A stretch of 54,307 bases of DNA, taken from contig JANDJZ010000384.1 of NCBI GenBank assembly GCA_027943245.1, positions 1 to 54,307 of the forward strand, in the 5' to 3' direction. The DNA is from Acanthamoeba sp. SK_2022b (taxonomy: Eukaryota > Discosea > Longamoebia > Acanthamoebidae). Below the pieces are notes generated by a model. The model was not told the origin of the DNA. It saw only the letters and a list, made by a program, of their open reading frames with translations, and did not search any database. A program made the translations under genes and the position numbers. This document shows positions 34,208-43,882 of the stretch, piece after piece; the first letter of the stretch is position 1; each line of letters opens with the position of its first letter.

Positions 34208-35605
34208 CACAGCACGAGGCGGTAAGCTTTGTGGGCTTGGTGACGCGCGGCGTCGATCGGGTCAGGAGCAAGGGCGACGCACGTCGTCTTCCACGAAGGG
34301 GAGTTCGTCGTCGAACTCGGGCCGGAAGGTGGCCACCGCGATCACCTTTATCTCCGGTCCCGACACCGCCGCGGCTGGCTTGGGCTCCTTCTTCTTCTCC
34401 TGCTGCTGCTGCTGTGGCTGTAGCTGTGGCTGCACCTCTTGTTGTTGCTGTTGCTGTTGTTCTTGCTGCTGCTTCGCTTTTTGTAGCTCCTGTTGTTCGC
34501 GCTGCCTTTCCTGCTGCTCGCGCTGCTGCTCGCGCTCCCGACGTTCGTTCTGCTCCCTGGCCTCGTCCTCCCTGGCCTTCGCCTTCTTCTCCGCCTCCTC
34601 CCTCTTCTCGCTGGCCTTTCTCTCGCGCTCCTTTTCCCTCTTCTCCTCCTCCGCCTCCCTCTCGCGCTTCTCCCTCTCCTCTCTGGCCCTTCGTTCGCGC
34701 TCCTCAGTCTCTCTACGTTGCCTCTCCCTTACCTCATGTTCTTTCTTCAGCTGTTCTTGTCGTAGCCTCTCCTCGTCCTCCGCCTTTGCCTTGGCTTCCC
34801 TCTCCTCCTTGAGCTTCCTTTCCTGCCTTTCCCTCTCCTCCTTCTCCTTTGCCTCTCTCCTCTTCTTTTCCTCTTCTTGCTGTTCCCTCATGAGCTGCAT
34901 CTCTTTGATCTCCCTCTCCAACCTCTCCGCCTCTTCTGCTTTCTTCCTCCTCGCCTCCTCCTCCTCCTCCTTCTTTTCCCTCAACTCCCTCTCCGCTTCC
35001 TCTGCCTTCATCTTTCTCTTCCTCTCCTCCTCCTCTTTCATCTTTTCTACTTCCGCCTGCTGTCGATCGGTCGAAGATGGGGCGGCGGGCGACGTAGATG
35101 AAGATGCGAACGTGCCAACGAGGTCAGCCACCGAGTCCGCGGTTGGGGAGGTCGAGGCGGCGGGCGGCAGCAGTGCAAGCAGGAGGGCGAGTAGCGCCTT
35201 GACATCTTCGAACAGCTGCGTGCGCACGCGGTCCACAGCGGCCGCGCCCTCACGCCGCGCGTCGAGCGAGGGGAGGGCGGCCACGCGCGGGGCGGCCGTG
35301 GCCAGCCTCAAGGCCGTGCCCGCGACCTTTTGCGCCTGTTCCTCGGCCTCCTTCACCTTTCGCTCCCTGTCGGGCTGTGGGGAGCCGGCAGCGTTGTGGT
35401 GGTTGCGCACGGCGATCGTGGCACGGACCAGGCCCTGAGCCCCCTCGCGCGCGGCCTTGACCGCTTCGGCCACCACCGCCACTTGTGCGTCGTGGGCGAC
35501 AGCGTGCGTGTCGGCGTCAAACGCGCGCCCGAGGTCGCGCACGCCGCGGGCCACCACGAAGGCGGCGCGTTTGGCTTCTTCCTTGACCTGGGCGAGCTCG
35601 TCCAT
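31546..35605 (-). CDS. Two-SH3, zinc-ribbon, coiled-coil scaffold protein
   Basis: Five minus-strand exons (35605-34283, 34090-34021, 33921-33557, 33453-31845, 31757-31546) join to 1,192 residues. The first 200 residues are helical and Ala-rich. About 200 residues of Glu/Arg/Lys coiled coil and a poly-Gln segment follow. SH3 domain 1 is split over exons 1-3 (TFRPEFDDELPF, then IWWGRHRGKEG, then IFPSECVEVL). SH3 domain 2 spans exons 3-4 (DYRAQSDDELSF, then LYLWGKLRG, then GYFPRRCVVV). A CX2C-X14-CX2C zinc ribbon (CKTC...CEEC) follows, then more coiled coil, Ser-rich and Lys-rich blocks. SH3 domains bind Pro-rich partners, so a cytoskeletal or membrane-trafficking scaffold is likely (inference). 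The Pro-rich loop in exon 3 could be a retained intron. Confidence 0.85.
34109..34204. repeat. (CA)n microsatellite in intron 1 of the SH3 gene
   Basis: About 95 bp of CA on the plus strand, so TG in the sense of the minus-strand gene. It fills most of the intron 34091-34282 that interrupts SH3 domain 1. Confidence 0.97.
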
Positions 35606-35857
35606 CTTCAGTACCAAACCTTGAGTGTAGGTCTTGATGCTGGGTGTGGGGCGACGAGCATTCCAGTGCGCGCCAGCATAATAACGAGAAAAATGATAAA
35701 AATGCAATTAATGTAATTTGGATTTTCTTGTGCCAGTTCCGTCGTCGTTCTTCGTTTTCGTTTTCTCCCTCTTCGCTCTTCTCGCCGCCTTCATTTTTCG
35801 CTTTCGTTGTTTCGTGCGACCATTGTTGTGCCCGAGGAGAGTAGAGCAAACAAAAGG
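35606..35857. promoter_or_regulatory. Divergent intergenic region between SH3 and MRH genes
   Basis: About 250 bp between two divergent start codons. It includes an AT-rich patch (35690-35730) and a T/C-rich stretch leading to the MRH gene start. It probably contains both promoters; no TATA box is certain. Confidence 0.5.
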
Positions 35858-36804
35858 ATGGAATCGATGCGTCTCGTGGCCACTCTGGCCGTTTTGGCTT
35901 TGATGGTTCTCGCGGCGGCGGGCCAGAACGACTGCAAGGGCTCAGTTGGCAAATATAACTACGATCTTAGCGAGCTCGCAAAGAAGGTCGGCAGCGCGGA
36001 CCAGCAGGTGACTGATGGTTCCGGCCAGGTCTACTACTACCGAGTTTGTGCCACCGTCGCGAACACTTGGTGCCAAACGGTGAACACTGCGCCCGCCGTG
36101 TGCCAAAAGGACACGCGCCAGCCGGCTCAGTACCATGATTGCGGTAACCAGAACACGGCCACTTTCGAGAAGCTGCCGAGCGACTCCGAAGACAAGGGCT
36201 TCACGCTCAAGTTCAGTGGCGGCGAGGAGGGACGTGCGGCCATGATCTACTACAAGTGGTACGGATCATTTGCACCTGCAAATCAATTTAATTTTATTCT
36301 TTCCAATTGGGTAGCTAATGTTTAACAATCAAAAATCTCTCTGTCATGTAAAATCTAGCGACCAGAACAGCGATCCTGGTGTGCTTACCTTCGTCAAGGA
36401 AGATCCTATCAAGACCTACGACTTGCAGTACCTCACCAAGTACGCATGCCCCACCAACGGTGGCGGCGGCGGCGGCGGTGGTGGTGGCGACAGTGATGAC
36501 GGCGGCATTTCCGGCGGCTGGATCTTCATCATCATGTACGCCTCTCCAAGTCGTGATTTTTGAATTTTTTGAGCCTCAAGCTGACCATCTCCCTGATGAA
36601 ACTTTCAGTTTGTCGAGCTTGCTCGTGCTGTACTTTGTTGTCGGTGCGGCCTTCAACAAGTTCTACAGGCACCACGAGGGCAAGGAAATCATCCCCAACG
36701 TCGAGTTCTGGATTGCTCTCCCCGGCCTTGTCAAGGACGGCCACCTCTTCGTCTGGCGCAAGGTTCGCGGCCTCACTGGCCGTGGCAGCTACGAGGAGAT
36801 GTAA
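35858..36804 (+). CDS. MRH-domain cargo receptor (cation-dependent M6P-receptor/Atg27-like)
   Basis: Three exons (35858-36258, 36359-36535, 36609-36804) join to 257 residues. There is a cleavable signal peptide (LVATLAVLALMVLAAAG). The luminal domain contains seven cysteines in the MRH arrangement, ending GGEEGRAAMIYYKC, then VKEDP and YLTKYACP. The Arg, Glu and Tyr of the mannose-6-phosphate pocket are all in place. A run of ten glycines and an acidic patch link to one membrane helix (GWIFIIIILSSLLVLYFVVGAAF). The cytosolic tail (NKFYRHHEGKEIIPNVEFW) resembles that of cation-dependent M6P receptors. The family sorts lysosomal or autophagy cargo from Golgi to endosomes. The start was chosen at the Met that opens the signal peptide. 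Confidence 0.88.
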
Positions 36805-37113
36805 AGGGGCCAGGAACGACTCGCCTCACGTCTTCCCGCTTTTTTTTATTTTGCGTGCGCAAACAACTGAAAATAAATACACAAATAATCATCGCAAGAT
36901 AAGGGGGCAAGAAGATGGTACAGAAAGATGTTGTGTTGTGCCTGCTTGTTTTAATGGATTGAGAAGAAAAGCCTCTATGCATTGTACATGGAAAAATTCA
37001 GAACGGAGAGAAGATCGAGTTGCACGTAGGAGAGGTCGACGGTGGTGTTCGCGAATAATTCGAGCCGCAGCGCTGAGCTGGTCGTTCCCCTCGTAGTTGC
37101 CCTCCGGAGGGCA

Positions 37114-38073
37114 TTACTCGACCTTCCTTCTGCCCTTCTGTGTGGAGGAGGCCTTGGCCTTGCTGTGGGAGGCCTTGCCCTTCGAGGTAGCGGAGGAAGA
37201 GGAGTAGGTGCGGAAGTAGAAGCGCACGAAGAGGAAGAGGAAGGAGAGGAGGACGGCCTGGTTGAACCAGAAGACGAACATGGGGGCCTGGTTGAAGGCG
37301 CTCCACGCATAGCCGCACACGACGGGGAAAGGCCACCAGGTGAAGATGCCCCAGCAGAACTGGAAAATCTGGAGCTTGGTAATGTGCTTCTTCCACCAGA
37401 TCTCGTAGCCGAGCGAGGTCATGAAGTAGTAGTAGTACATGATGGTGTGGATGGTGGAGTTGAACACGACGCCCACCCAGAAGTAGAAGATCTCGGCCTG
37501 GACAAAGGCCAAGACGAGAGGGACGATGATGATGTGGTGATAGACGTGAAGGAAGTGGAGAGGGCGGCCACGGAGGGCCAGAAGGATGGTGTCGACGAAC
37601 TCGTAGTACTTCGAGAGGTAGAAGACGACGCACCACACCCACACGCGGCCGGTGAGCAGGCGATCAGGGGCGGTAGGTTCGAGGCCGTAGATGCCCAGCG
37701 AGCCGTCGCGCGAGGCGTCGCAGTAGTGATCTTGGAACGCCCTCTCCGCTCTCCACGCTCGCACGCCCTCCCACGTCGTCTGCGTTGCCATCACGAAGGA
37801 AAGAGCGCAGAGGATGAAGTTGTGGATCGTAACAGCCCATCGAAGATCGAACGAGCCGATGAGGCCGCCCGCCTTGCACGTGCTGCGGAGGACGGCGAGG
37901 AGGGTCACATAGATAGCCGCCCCCACCAACGGCCACCGCCAATCCATAAGCCCCGCGCGCAAGACGTCGTTTTCGGCTACGGCGTCCACCAACGGGTCCC
38001 ATACGTGCAGCGCCTGCTCCACCTTACCAAGCACTTGATGCGCAAGGTCCATTGCCATCGTCTCCGCGGTCAT
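37114..38073 (-). CDS. ELO-family very-long-chain fatty acid elongase
   Basis: A single uninterrupted frame of 319 residues, intronless unlike most neighbours. It has the full ELO signature: KYYEFVDT, the catalytic HVYHH box at residues 176-180, NSTIHTIMYYYYF and TKLQIFQF, with about seven hydrophobic helices. The enzyme condenses malonyl-CoA with acyl-CoA in the ER membrane. The C-terminal 25 residues are Ser/Lys-rich, with basic residues near the end that could serve ER retrieval. It is divergent from the four-TM gene, sharing a 440-bp intergenic region. Confidence 0.93.
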   Translation of the reverse strand: MTAETMAMDLAHQVLGKVEQALHVWDPLVDAVAENDVLRAGLMDWRWPLVGAAIYVTLLAVLRSTCKAGGLIGSFDLRWAVTIHNFILCALSFVMATQTTWEGVRAWRAERAFQDHYCDASRDGSLGIYGLEPTAPDRLLTGRVWVWCVVFYLSKYYEFVDTILLALRGRPLHFLHVYHHIIIVPLVLAFVQAEIFYFWVGVVFNSTIHTIMYYYYFMTSLGYEIWWKKHITKLQIFQFCWGIFTWWPFPVVCGYAWSAFNQAPMFVFWFNQAVLLSFLFLFVRFYFRTYSSSSATSKGKASHSKAKASSTQKGRRKVE

Positions 38074-38514
38074 CTTTTAGAAATCGCGATAGATTACGCG
38101 CGGCTGGGGGTTCGGTTGGCAGCGGGCGAGGGAATAAGGACAAAAACACTGTACGAAGGAAGTATGGGCAGCTTTCAAAGGGGAGGTTGCCGCTCGACGC
38201 CGGCTGGGTGACTACCGCAGACCAATAACCGGCGCTTGTTCCGGACCTTACGGAGTTTGAATCCGTCGACACTCGTGAATGGTTATTTCCCATAAGCGGT
38301 AAAAGCATTCCAGCAAATAACGCGCCAAAGATATGGCGTCGACATAATTAATCACGAGCTTAATTGCCGCGTTTTTGTTTTATTACGTCTCCCGGAGACA
38401 GCGCAGTTGCTCTCACGACGAACGGCAAGTGATTTATTTTTGCCTCTTATCTTTGAGCCGCCCTCGTGCCGTTTCTCCCTCTGTGCTTGAGATCAAAGCC
38501 GTTGCAGCCGAAGA
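38074..38514. promoter_or_regulatory. Divergent intergenic region between ELO and four-TM genes
   Basis: About 440 bp between divergent starts. It contains AT-rich patches near 38330-38380 and 38430-38450. I see no RNA gene or additional coding frame. Confidence 0.45.
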
Positions 38515-39655
38515 ATGGGGCTGAAGGATGATTGCCTCATCCCGGTGTGGGATAAGTTCAGAGCCTTGGTCAACCTGAAGTACCTCATCTCGGGCATCAT
38601 AGCCGCTCTCATTTTTACGAGCATGCTCTCTGCCGCCCCCACCCCTTGGTGGGTCGAGGTGCGCCCGCTTCCGTTCTTTTAGTTGTTGGATTTTTTTTTA
38701 ATTCCTAACATTTCAAGTTTACCTACTAGCCGTTTTTATTTTTGTGCTTCGCTTCTGTACTAATCGTGTCTCTATTTTGTGCAATCTCAATAATAAGGAA
38801 ACATCTACGTACAAGACGCGATTGTTCTTGAACTTCGCCGACACCAAGGGCGATTCCATTGACGATGTCGGTACGGGCCGCACTCACGTTGTGTTTTATT
38901 TGTCCAGTATTATTATTATGGACTATTATAATGTAATATTATTATTGATTTTTATTAATACAACTCCCGCCACTTTTTGTTGTTGGCCGTTTGGCCGTCG
39001 TGCAGAGTGCCTGTACAGCGACTCGGGCTGCAAGTTCATGTTGCACAACCGCGAAGTTGACGGGCACCAGTTTTGGCCCATCTACTCGGCTGCCCAGGCT
39101 TTCACGATCATCTCCATCGTCCTCGCTTTCGTCCTTTCCGTAGCCCATTTTGCGCTGGCCTTTGTCGCCCGTTTCCTCTCGCGCGTACGCCCTCCGGCTG
39201 CTGCCTCGCGAAAGACGGAAATCCATTCCTGACATTCCTCTCTTTCGACGCAGAGGGTCATGGTGGGCGTCAACGCCTTCAACATCGGCGCCGCGTTCTT
39301 CCTGTGCATCACGACCATCCTGCCCTGGGTGGTCCTCATGTCCCTGCACACGCGGGCCGTTCGCGACGCTGAGGGCCTCTCCAACGACGGTGCCCGGTAA
39401 ACAATCCCCCCCTCTCCCTCGCGCGCTTTTGCATCGGCCCTCATTCGTCGCTTTCGTTCTTTGTTCTTCGCTCTCCATTCTTCATTCTTTCCCTTCAGGT
39501 GCACATTCTACTTGCACGCCGGTGATCTCAACAGCGGAGGACCAGCGTGCACCTTCGCCGGCCACGTGCTCGACCCCACGTCCGGCGAGACCAACTGGAA
39601 GTGGGGTGCGTTGTCGCCCTGCGCCCGTCTGGCGTTTTCGTTTTCGTTTTAAAAA

Positions 39656-39693
<38 letters not shown>

Positions 39694-40314
39694 AAATCAA
39701 TCCTTACTGTCTGTCGCGTGTCACACAGAGCCTACGGGCGGGTGGGTCCTCAACTGCGTGACCTTCTGGATCACGTTGCTCACCTTCCTGCCGGCCAACG
39801 TGCTCTGGGTCCTGAACAGCGGCGGCAAGGTCGCCCGGGGCCGCGGCAAGAGCATCCGGCGCGGTCGGGGCATGACCTCCTCGCGCGCCCTCTCCAAGCA
39901 GTTCGAGCTCAACAAGATCTCGTACGCCGCTCGCTGTCTCCCTCTGGAACGCGCGTGGAATGCTGACCGCGTGCTCTGGGCGCGTGTTGCGGTGGAATGC
40001 AGGACCGGCGCGAAGTCGCCCAGGAAGAATGTGGAGCCATCGGGCGGCGACAGCGTGGGGGAGAGCGACGGCGAGGGGCGAGGCGGCGCCATCAACTTTG
40101 GCGACGACGCTCCGTCGGGTCGCGACAGGGCTGAGAGCTCCTATGACGGAGGTATGTCAACAACCAGGACGATTGGTGCATCAGCTCATGGAAGCTAAAC
40201 CTCATTTGGCGGTTGATGTGTGCAGGAGCTATCAACTTTTCGGGCAATGAGGCCCCGCGCAAGTCTGAGGAGGACAGGAGTGAGGGCGCCCTCACTGACT
40301 CCGAGGACGACTAG
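38515..40314 (+). CDS. Four-transmembrane protein of unknown family
   Basis: Eight exons (38515-38658, 38798-38870, 39006-39184, 39254-39396, 39499-39605, 39729-39921, 40003-40151, 40226-40314) join to 358 residues. Four hydrophobic segments are clear: near residues 24-45, 95-125, 133-160 and about 205-230. The loop between TM1 and TM2 has CLYSDSGCKF and the loop between TM3 and TM4 has RCTFYLHA...PACTF, so a disulfide-bonded tetraspan or claudin-like topology is possible, though no family motif is convincing. The cytosolic tail begins RGRGKSIRRGRG and holds a duplicated acidic motif, GAINFGDDAP and GAINFSGNEAP. A (ATT)n run sits in intron 5. Confidence 0.8.
39658..39692. repeat. (ATT)n microsatellite in a four-TM-gene intron
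   Basis: Eleven or so tandem ATT units in the intron 39606-39728. A looser ATT/TAA-rich stretch is present in an upstream intron of the same gene (38900-38960). Confidence 0.95.
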
Positions 40315-40531
40315 AGCAGCGGCGGCAGCGATGGGCGATGTCACCTTTCTCCAGCTGTTCCTGCCATTGTACCATACCTCAGCCTTGTGGCAACCAACAG
40401 CAATAGACAAAATGCTCAATTCAGAAGCGGGCAACAGCCAGGCGCCACCAGAGAGAACAACATTGGTCTAAAACCTGGTGGAGAAGTCAAATACTATCTG
40501 ATTACAGCACAATAAATTTATTGCGTAAGCA

Positions 40532-40602
40532 GCATCCGTGGTCCAGTGGCAAGATTTCCGCCTGCCACGCGGGAGACCCGGGTTCAATTCCCGGCGGATG
40601 CA
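40532..40602 (+). tRNA. tRNA-Gly (anticodon GCC)
   Basis: A 71-nt cloverleaf without intron. The acceptor stem pairs GCATCCG with CGGATGC, followed by discriminator A. The anticodon GCC is at 40564-40566 within CTGCCAC. The A box (TGGTCCAGTGG) and B box (GGTTCAATTCC) of the internal RNA polymerase III promoter are intact. A TTTT terminator lies a few bases downstream at 40608. No CCA is encoded, as expected for a eukaryotic nuclear gene. Confidence 0.97.
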
Positions 40603-41644
40603 TATCTTTTGCCGTTCTGTGGTCCAATGTTGTCTAGATGAAAAGTCCAGCTATCCTCATTAAAAACAGTTTGAAGTTTGAGTGCAAGCTATCCAGTCAG
40701 TAAAGCATCACAGGAGGAAGACCACAACTTCATTAACAGTACAGTTCCATAGAGGTAGCCATGTTTTCAGGCCATGACTTCCTGTACTGTTTCAGGTAAA
40801 ACTGGTCTATGTACCAGTTTTACCTCACCACCAAACTCACAGCCATAAACACCATCTTAAAACACTAAGTTATATGTGTGGCCTGAAAACACTCATGGGT
40901 GGCTCTGTTGAAACAGCATGTCAGCTAGCTATGACCCTCTCTTTTGTAGAGGATGGGACCTTATCAATTTTGCCAGGATGTTCCCCACCAAGACAACTCA
41001 TAGGCTCAAGTCCAAAAAAATAAAATAAAAAAAAAATAATAAAATAAAATAAAATAAAATGTGCAGGCATTGTATGTGGTTAGCAGTGTTGATGCTGGGC
41101 CTGCATGCATGTTTGAGTGCTGTAAAGTTCCTTGCAACTGTTCCGGAAAATAAGACAGGGACACTTTTTCTGTTGATGGCGCCTGTCTCAGGAGGTGTCC
41201 TTTATGTCTACAGCTGCATGACTGCTGATATGACTGTTGAAAACTGTAGACATTTCAAGAAGGGGAAGTGTCTCATTTTCCCAAACACTCAGTTATTGTA
41301 GATTCTTTGATATATGTTGCCATAGCACTCCTTTAACACTTTCCTTGTTCAATGTCTTGCACATTTGCTGTGCCCTGTATCAGGATTGATTCAAAACAGA
41401 TTATCTTGGGTATTATGGGACACAGGCAGTGTTTATCTGCTATGCACTTCAGCTGTGGGCTGAACTCAACAACTGCCCACTTCATGTTCCTTTGGATTGG
41501 TGCCCTGCTTGCCCCACGCCAACTGGAAGCTAAGGAAAAAGAAACAACAAGAGTTTTTGAACAGTTTTATGCGGCCTAAAAATCACCCCAATGCCTGCTC
41601 CCTTGCTTTTTTTGCTTGTGCTTGGTGTGCTTGCCTCTGCGTCA
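40603..41644. other. AT-rich gene-poor stretch with inverted repeats and A-rich tract
   Basis: No gene can be supported; open frames are short and lack domain features. It contains nested inverted repeats at 40763-40891 and an A-rich AAAAT tract at 41010-41060. Both are typical of small transposons or a retroposon tail. GC-rich coding resumes near 41,645. Confidence 0.5.
40763..40891. repeat. Nested inverted repeats (MITE-like hairpin)
   Basis: The outer arms TGTTTTCAGGCCA (about 40764-40776) and TGGCCTGAAAACA (about 40878-40890) are reverse complements. Within them GGTAAAACTGGT and ACCAGTTTTACC (about 40795-40826) form a second perfect hairpin with a 6-nt loop. Confidence 0.75.
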
Positions 41645-42315
41645 ATGGAGGAAGAAGGAGACCTAAAGAAGAACAAGCAGCTCATCCTCTGGAACGCCTG
41701 CAACCCGTTCATCGGTACGTAACGCCGTGTGGTCTGACCAAGCGTCCTCATTGTGCCGCAAACAGACACGCCTTTTGGGCTGGACGTCCGCTCGTTTGCT
41801 TTCGCGGGCCAGACGCTGCACATCCACCAGAGGCCCTGGGTCGAAGGTGCCAAGTCCATCGGTGCTGTGCTCTGGGATGCCGTACGCTCCACACCAAAAC
41901 TGGAAATAAAATAAGTACATTACTTCTTAAATAAATAATGCAATATTATAATTATGATTAGTGAAGCAAGATCAAATGTCAGGGCTATGCGCTGGCACGG
42001 TACCTAGAGGGGCATTTTGGTGAGGGCGGCCTGCGCGGCAAGAAGGTGCTGGAGCTAGGCGCGGGAACGGGCCTCGTCGGCCTCGTCACCTCACTCTTGG
42101 GTATGCACGCACATAGCACGCACCACCACACAGTGTCTCCGCGCTGTGGTGGATCGCTCACACTCGTGTCAGGTGCCCGCGTCGTGCTCACGGACGGCGA
42201 CGAGGAAGCCCTTTCCAACCTGCGGCGGAACGTGGAATCGAACAGCTGCTTGGACAGCGACTCGGTCACCGTCTTGCCGCTGCGATGGTCCTCCTCCCCA
42301 CGCGCCCAAGCGAAT

Positions 42316-42378
<63 letters not shown>

Positions 42379-42855
42379 TCACACGGCTCAACTCTCCCAC
42401 GCAACACAGGGGCGAGGACAGCGCGGCCGTGCGTGAGAAGGGCCCGTTCGACTTTGTCATCTGCGCCGATCTGGTCTACGGGGCCAAGGAGGAGGTGCAC
42501 CGGGCGCTGCTCGCCACCCTGCGCGAGCTGGCGGCCTCCTCGCCGCACGCGGTCGTGTTCTTCGCCTACACCCCGCGCGAGGTGAGCCGCGAGGCCGTGT
42601 TCTTCCACCGGGCGCGGCGACACTTTGATCTCATCAAGGCACACACAGCTTCCCGGGCCAATGTTTCTCTCCTCTCCTCTCCTCTCCTCTCCTCTCCTCT
42701 CCTCTCCTCTCCTCTCCTCTCCTCTACGTGTGTGCTTACGCTACCGGCCTTCGTCGTCGCAGGTCCCGCCATCAGCGCTGCCTGCGGAGATGCAGGCGAG
42801 GGGGATGGCGATCTTCACCTTTCTCCCCAAGGAGCAAGACACAGCGACAACATGA
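41645..42855 (+). CDS. METTL21-type protein-lysine methyltransferase
   Basis: Six exons (41645-41714, 41766-41881, 41983-42100, 42173-42287, 42410-42638, 42763-42855) join to 246 residues. The Rossmann methyltransferase motifs of family MTF16 are present: W..A to open the fold, SAM-binding LELGAGTGLVGLV, acidic VVLTDGDEEALSNL, and the post-II motif ICADLVYGAKEEVHRALL. Relatives such as EEF1AKMT3 and VCPKMT methylate lysines on translation factors and chaperones in the cytosol; the substrate here is unknown. The last intron begins AAG|GC rather than GT and contains a CCTCT pentamer repeat; no GT donor restores the frame. Confidence 0.88.
42318..42377. repeat. (CA)n microsatellite in a methyltransferase intron
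   Basis: About 60 bp of CA in intron 4 (42288-42409) of the METTL21-like gene. Confidence 0.97.
42667..42724. repeat. (CCTCT)n pentamer repeat in a methyltransferase intron
   Basis: About eleven copies of a CCTCT unit lie in the last intron, which starts with GC. The pyrimidine run is far longer than a normal polypyrimidine tract. Confidence 0.95.
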
Positions 42856-43010
42856 AAAGAAACGTTGATGGGGCGCCTTGCGTGGGCCGTCTGAGCACTC
42901 GTCCTGGCCTTCCGCCCCTGCAAAGGCCCACTGGAGCAGAGGAGCGAGACCAAGCTGGTGCTCCTGTCCTGATGAGCGGAGGGACATCAGAGAAGATGAT
43001 GTAGGATGTT

Positions 43011-43129
43011 GGATACGGCCATACTGCGCAGAAAGCACCGCTTCCCATCCGAACAGCGAAGTTAAGCTGCGCCAGGCGGTGTTAGTACTGGGGTGGGCGA
43101 CCACCCGGGAATCCACCGTGCCGTATCCT
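43011..43129 (+). rRNA. 5S ribosomal RNA
   Basis: A complete 119-nt gene. Terminal helix GGATACGGC pairs with GCCGTATCC. It has the universal 5S loop motifs CATCCGAAC and AGTTAAGC plus a GGGTGGGCGACCACCCGGGAA helix. The internal promoter region (A box, intermediate element, C box) spans the middle and is intact. A TTTT terminator follows at 43130-43132. The sequence is of the Acanthamoeba type as I know it. It stands alone between protein genes, so 5S genes are dispersed in this genome rather than inside the rDNA unit at this locus. Confidence 0.98.
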
Positions 43130-43882
43130 TTTGCCCCTTTTGGCTCTTGCACTGCTCCCATGTTGTCCTTCCATGTGCTTGCAGGCTGGACTGCTTGTTA
43201 ATGTAGGGGAAAATCCTTTAAAAGGCACAAGGATTTGTATAGCCCTGGAGGATGGAGCTGCTAAAGGGAGAATTGGAATAAAACAAATGAAGCCTGTATT
43301 TACAAGTGTTAATTAAACCTCATGGTCAGAGTCCTCAAACACAGACATCTCAGGCTCTCCATGCAAAAGCATCTTGGAGCTTATGGCTAAAGTAGATATA
43401 AAGTGTTTCAATTTGATTGGCAGAGTGTCCAGAAAAAAGTAACTGTACTGAACAACACCACACCACCATAACAACATCACAACAACATCACCCCACTACC
43501 ACCACATGTACATGAAAAGTACCTTCAACCTGGGGGAATGGACCCCAGTTTTTAGGTTCATTGTTGTGGTGGAGTTGTTGTGGTAATGTGTGGTGTTGTG
43601 GAGTTGTTGTGGTGTTGTGGCAAAGGCATTGAAGACCTAGGGGAAAAATATAAGGACTGGAACAGCCAGAGTGTTATGATGAGTTCAGCATTGAGGTGAA
43701 CAACAACTTGCCAAAACATTAAGCGTTCCTGTGTGGGTGTTAAACGTTTCCGAACATTACCACCTTCGATAAATTAATTAAGTTCTGTAAACATTAGCAA
43801 CCATAAAACTTCCACAAAAGACTGTGTTGTTCGCCAAGATCTAAAGGAACACAAAGCGATAGCACCCCCTCTAGCCCTGACA
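43130..43882. other. Intergenic AT-rich stretch with CAACA/TGTTG repeats
   Basis: No gene can be supported. Imperfectly inverted stretches of CAACACCAC type (43450-43510) and GTTGTGGTG type (43562-43620) face each other and could pair. The remainder is AT-rich and leads to the start of the ankyrin gene. Confidence 0.5.

Noticed and set aside
37042..38211. 389-residue plus-strand frame opposite the elongase
   Set aside because: The minus strand encodes all ELO signatures in one frame, so the opposite frame is incidental.
41059..41301. 80-residue frame with a possible signal peptide
   Set aside because: It lies in AT-rich repeat-bearing DNA with no splice partner, family match or codon bias.
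42772..43161. Frames crossing the 5S rRNA gene
   Set aside because: The 5S identity is unambiguous, and the frames have no domain and cross the RNA gene and its spacer.
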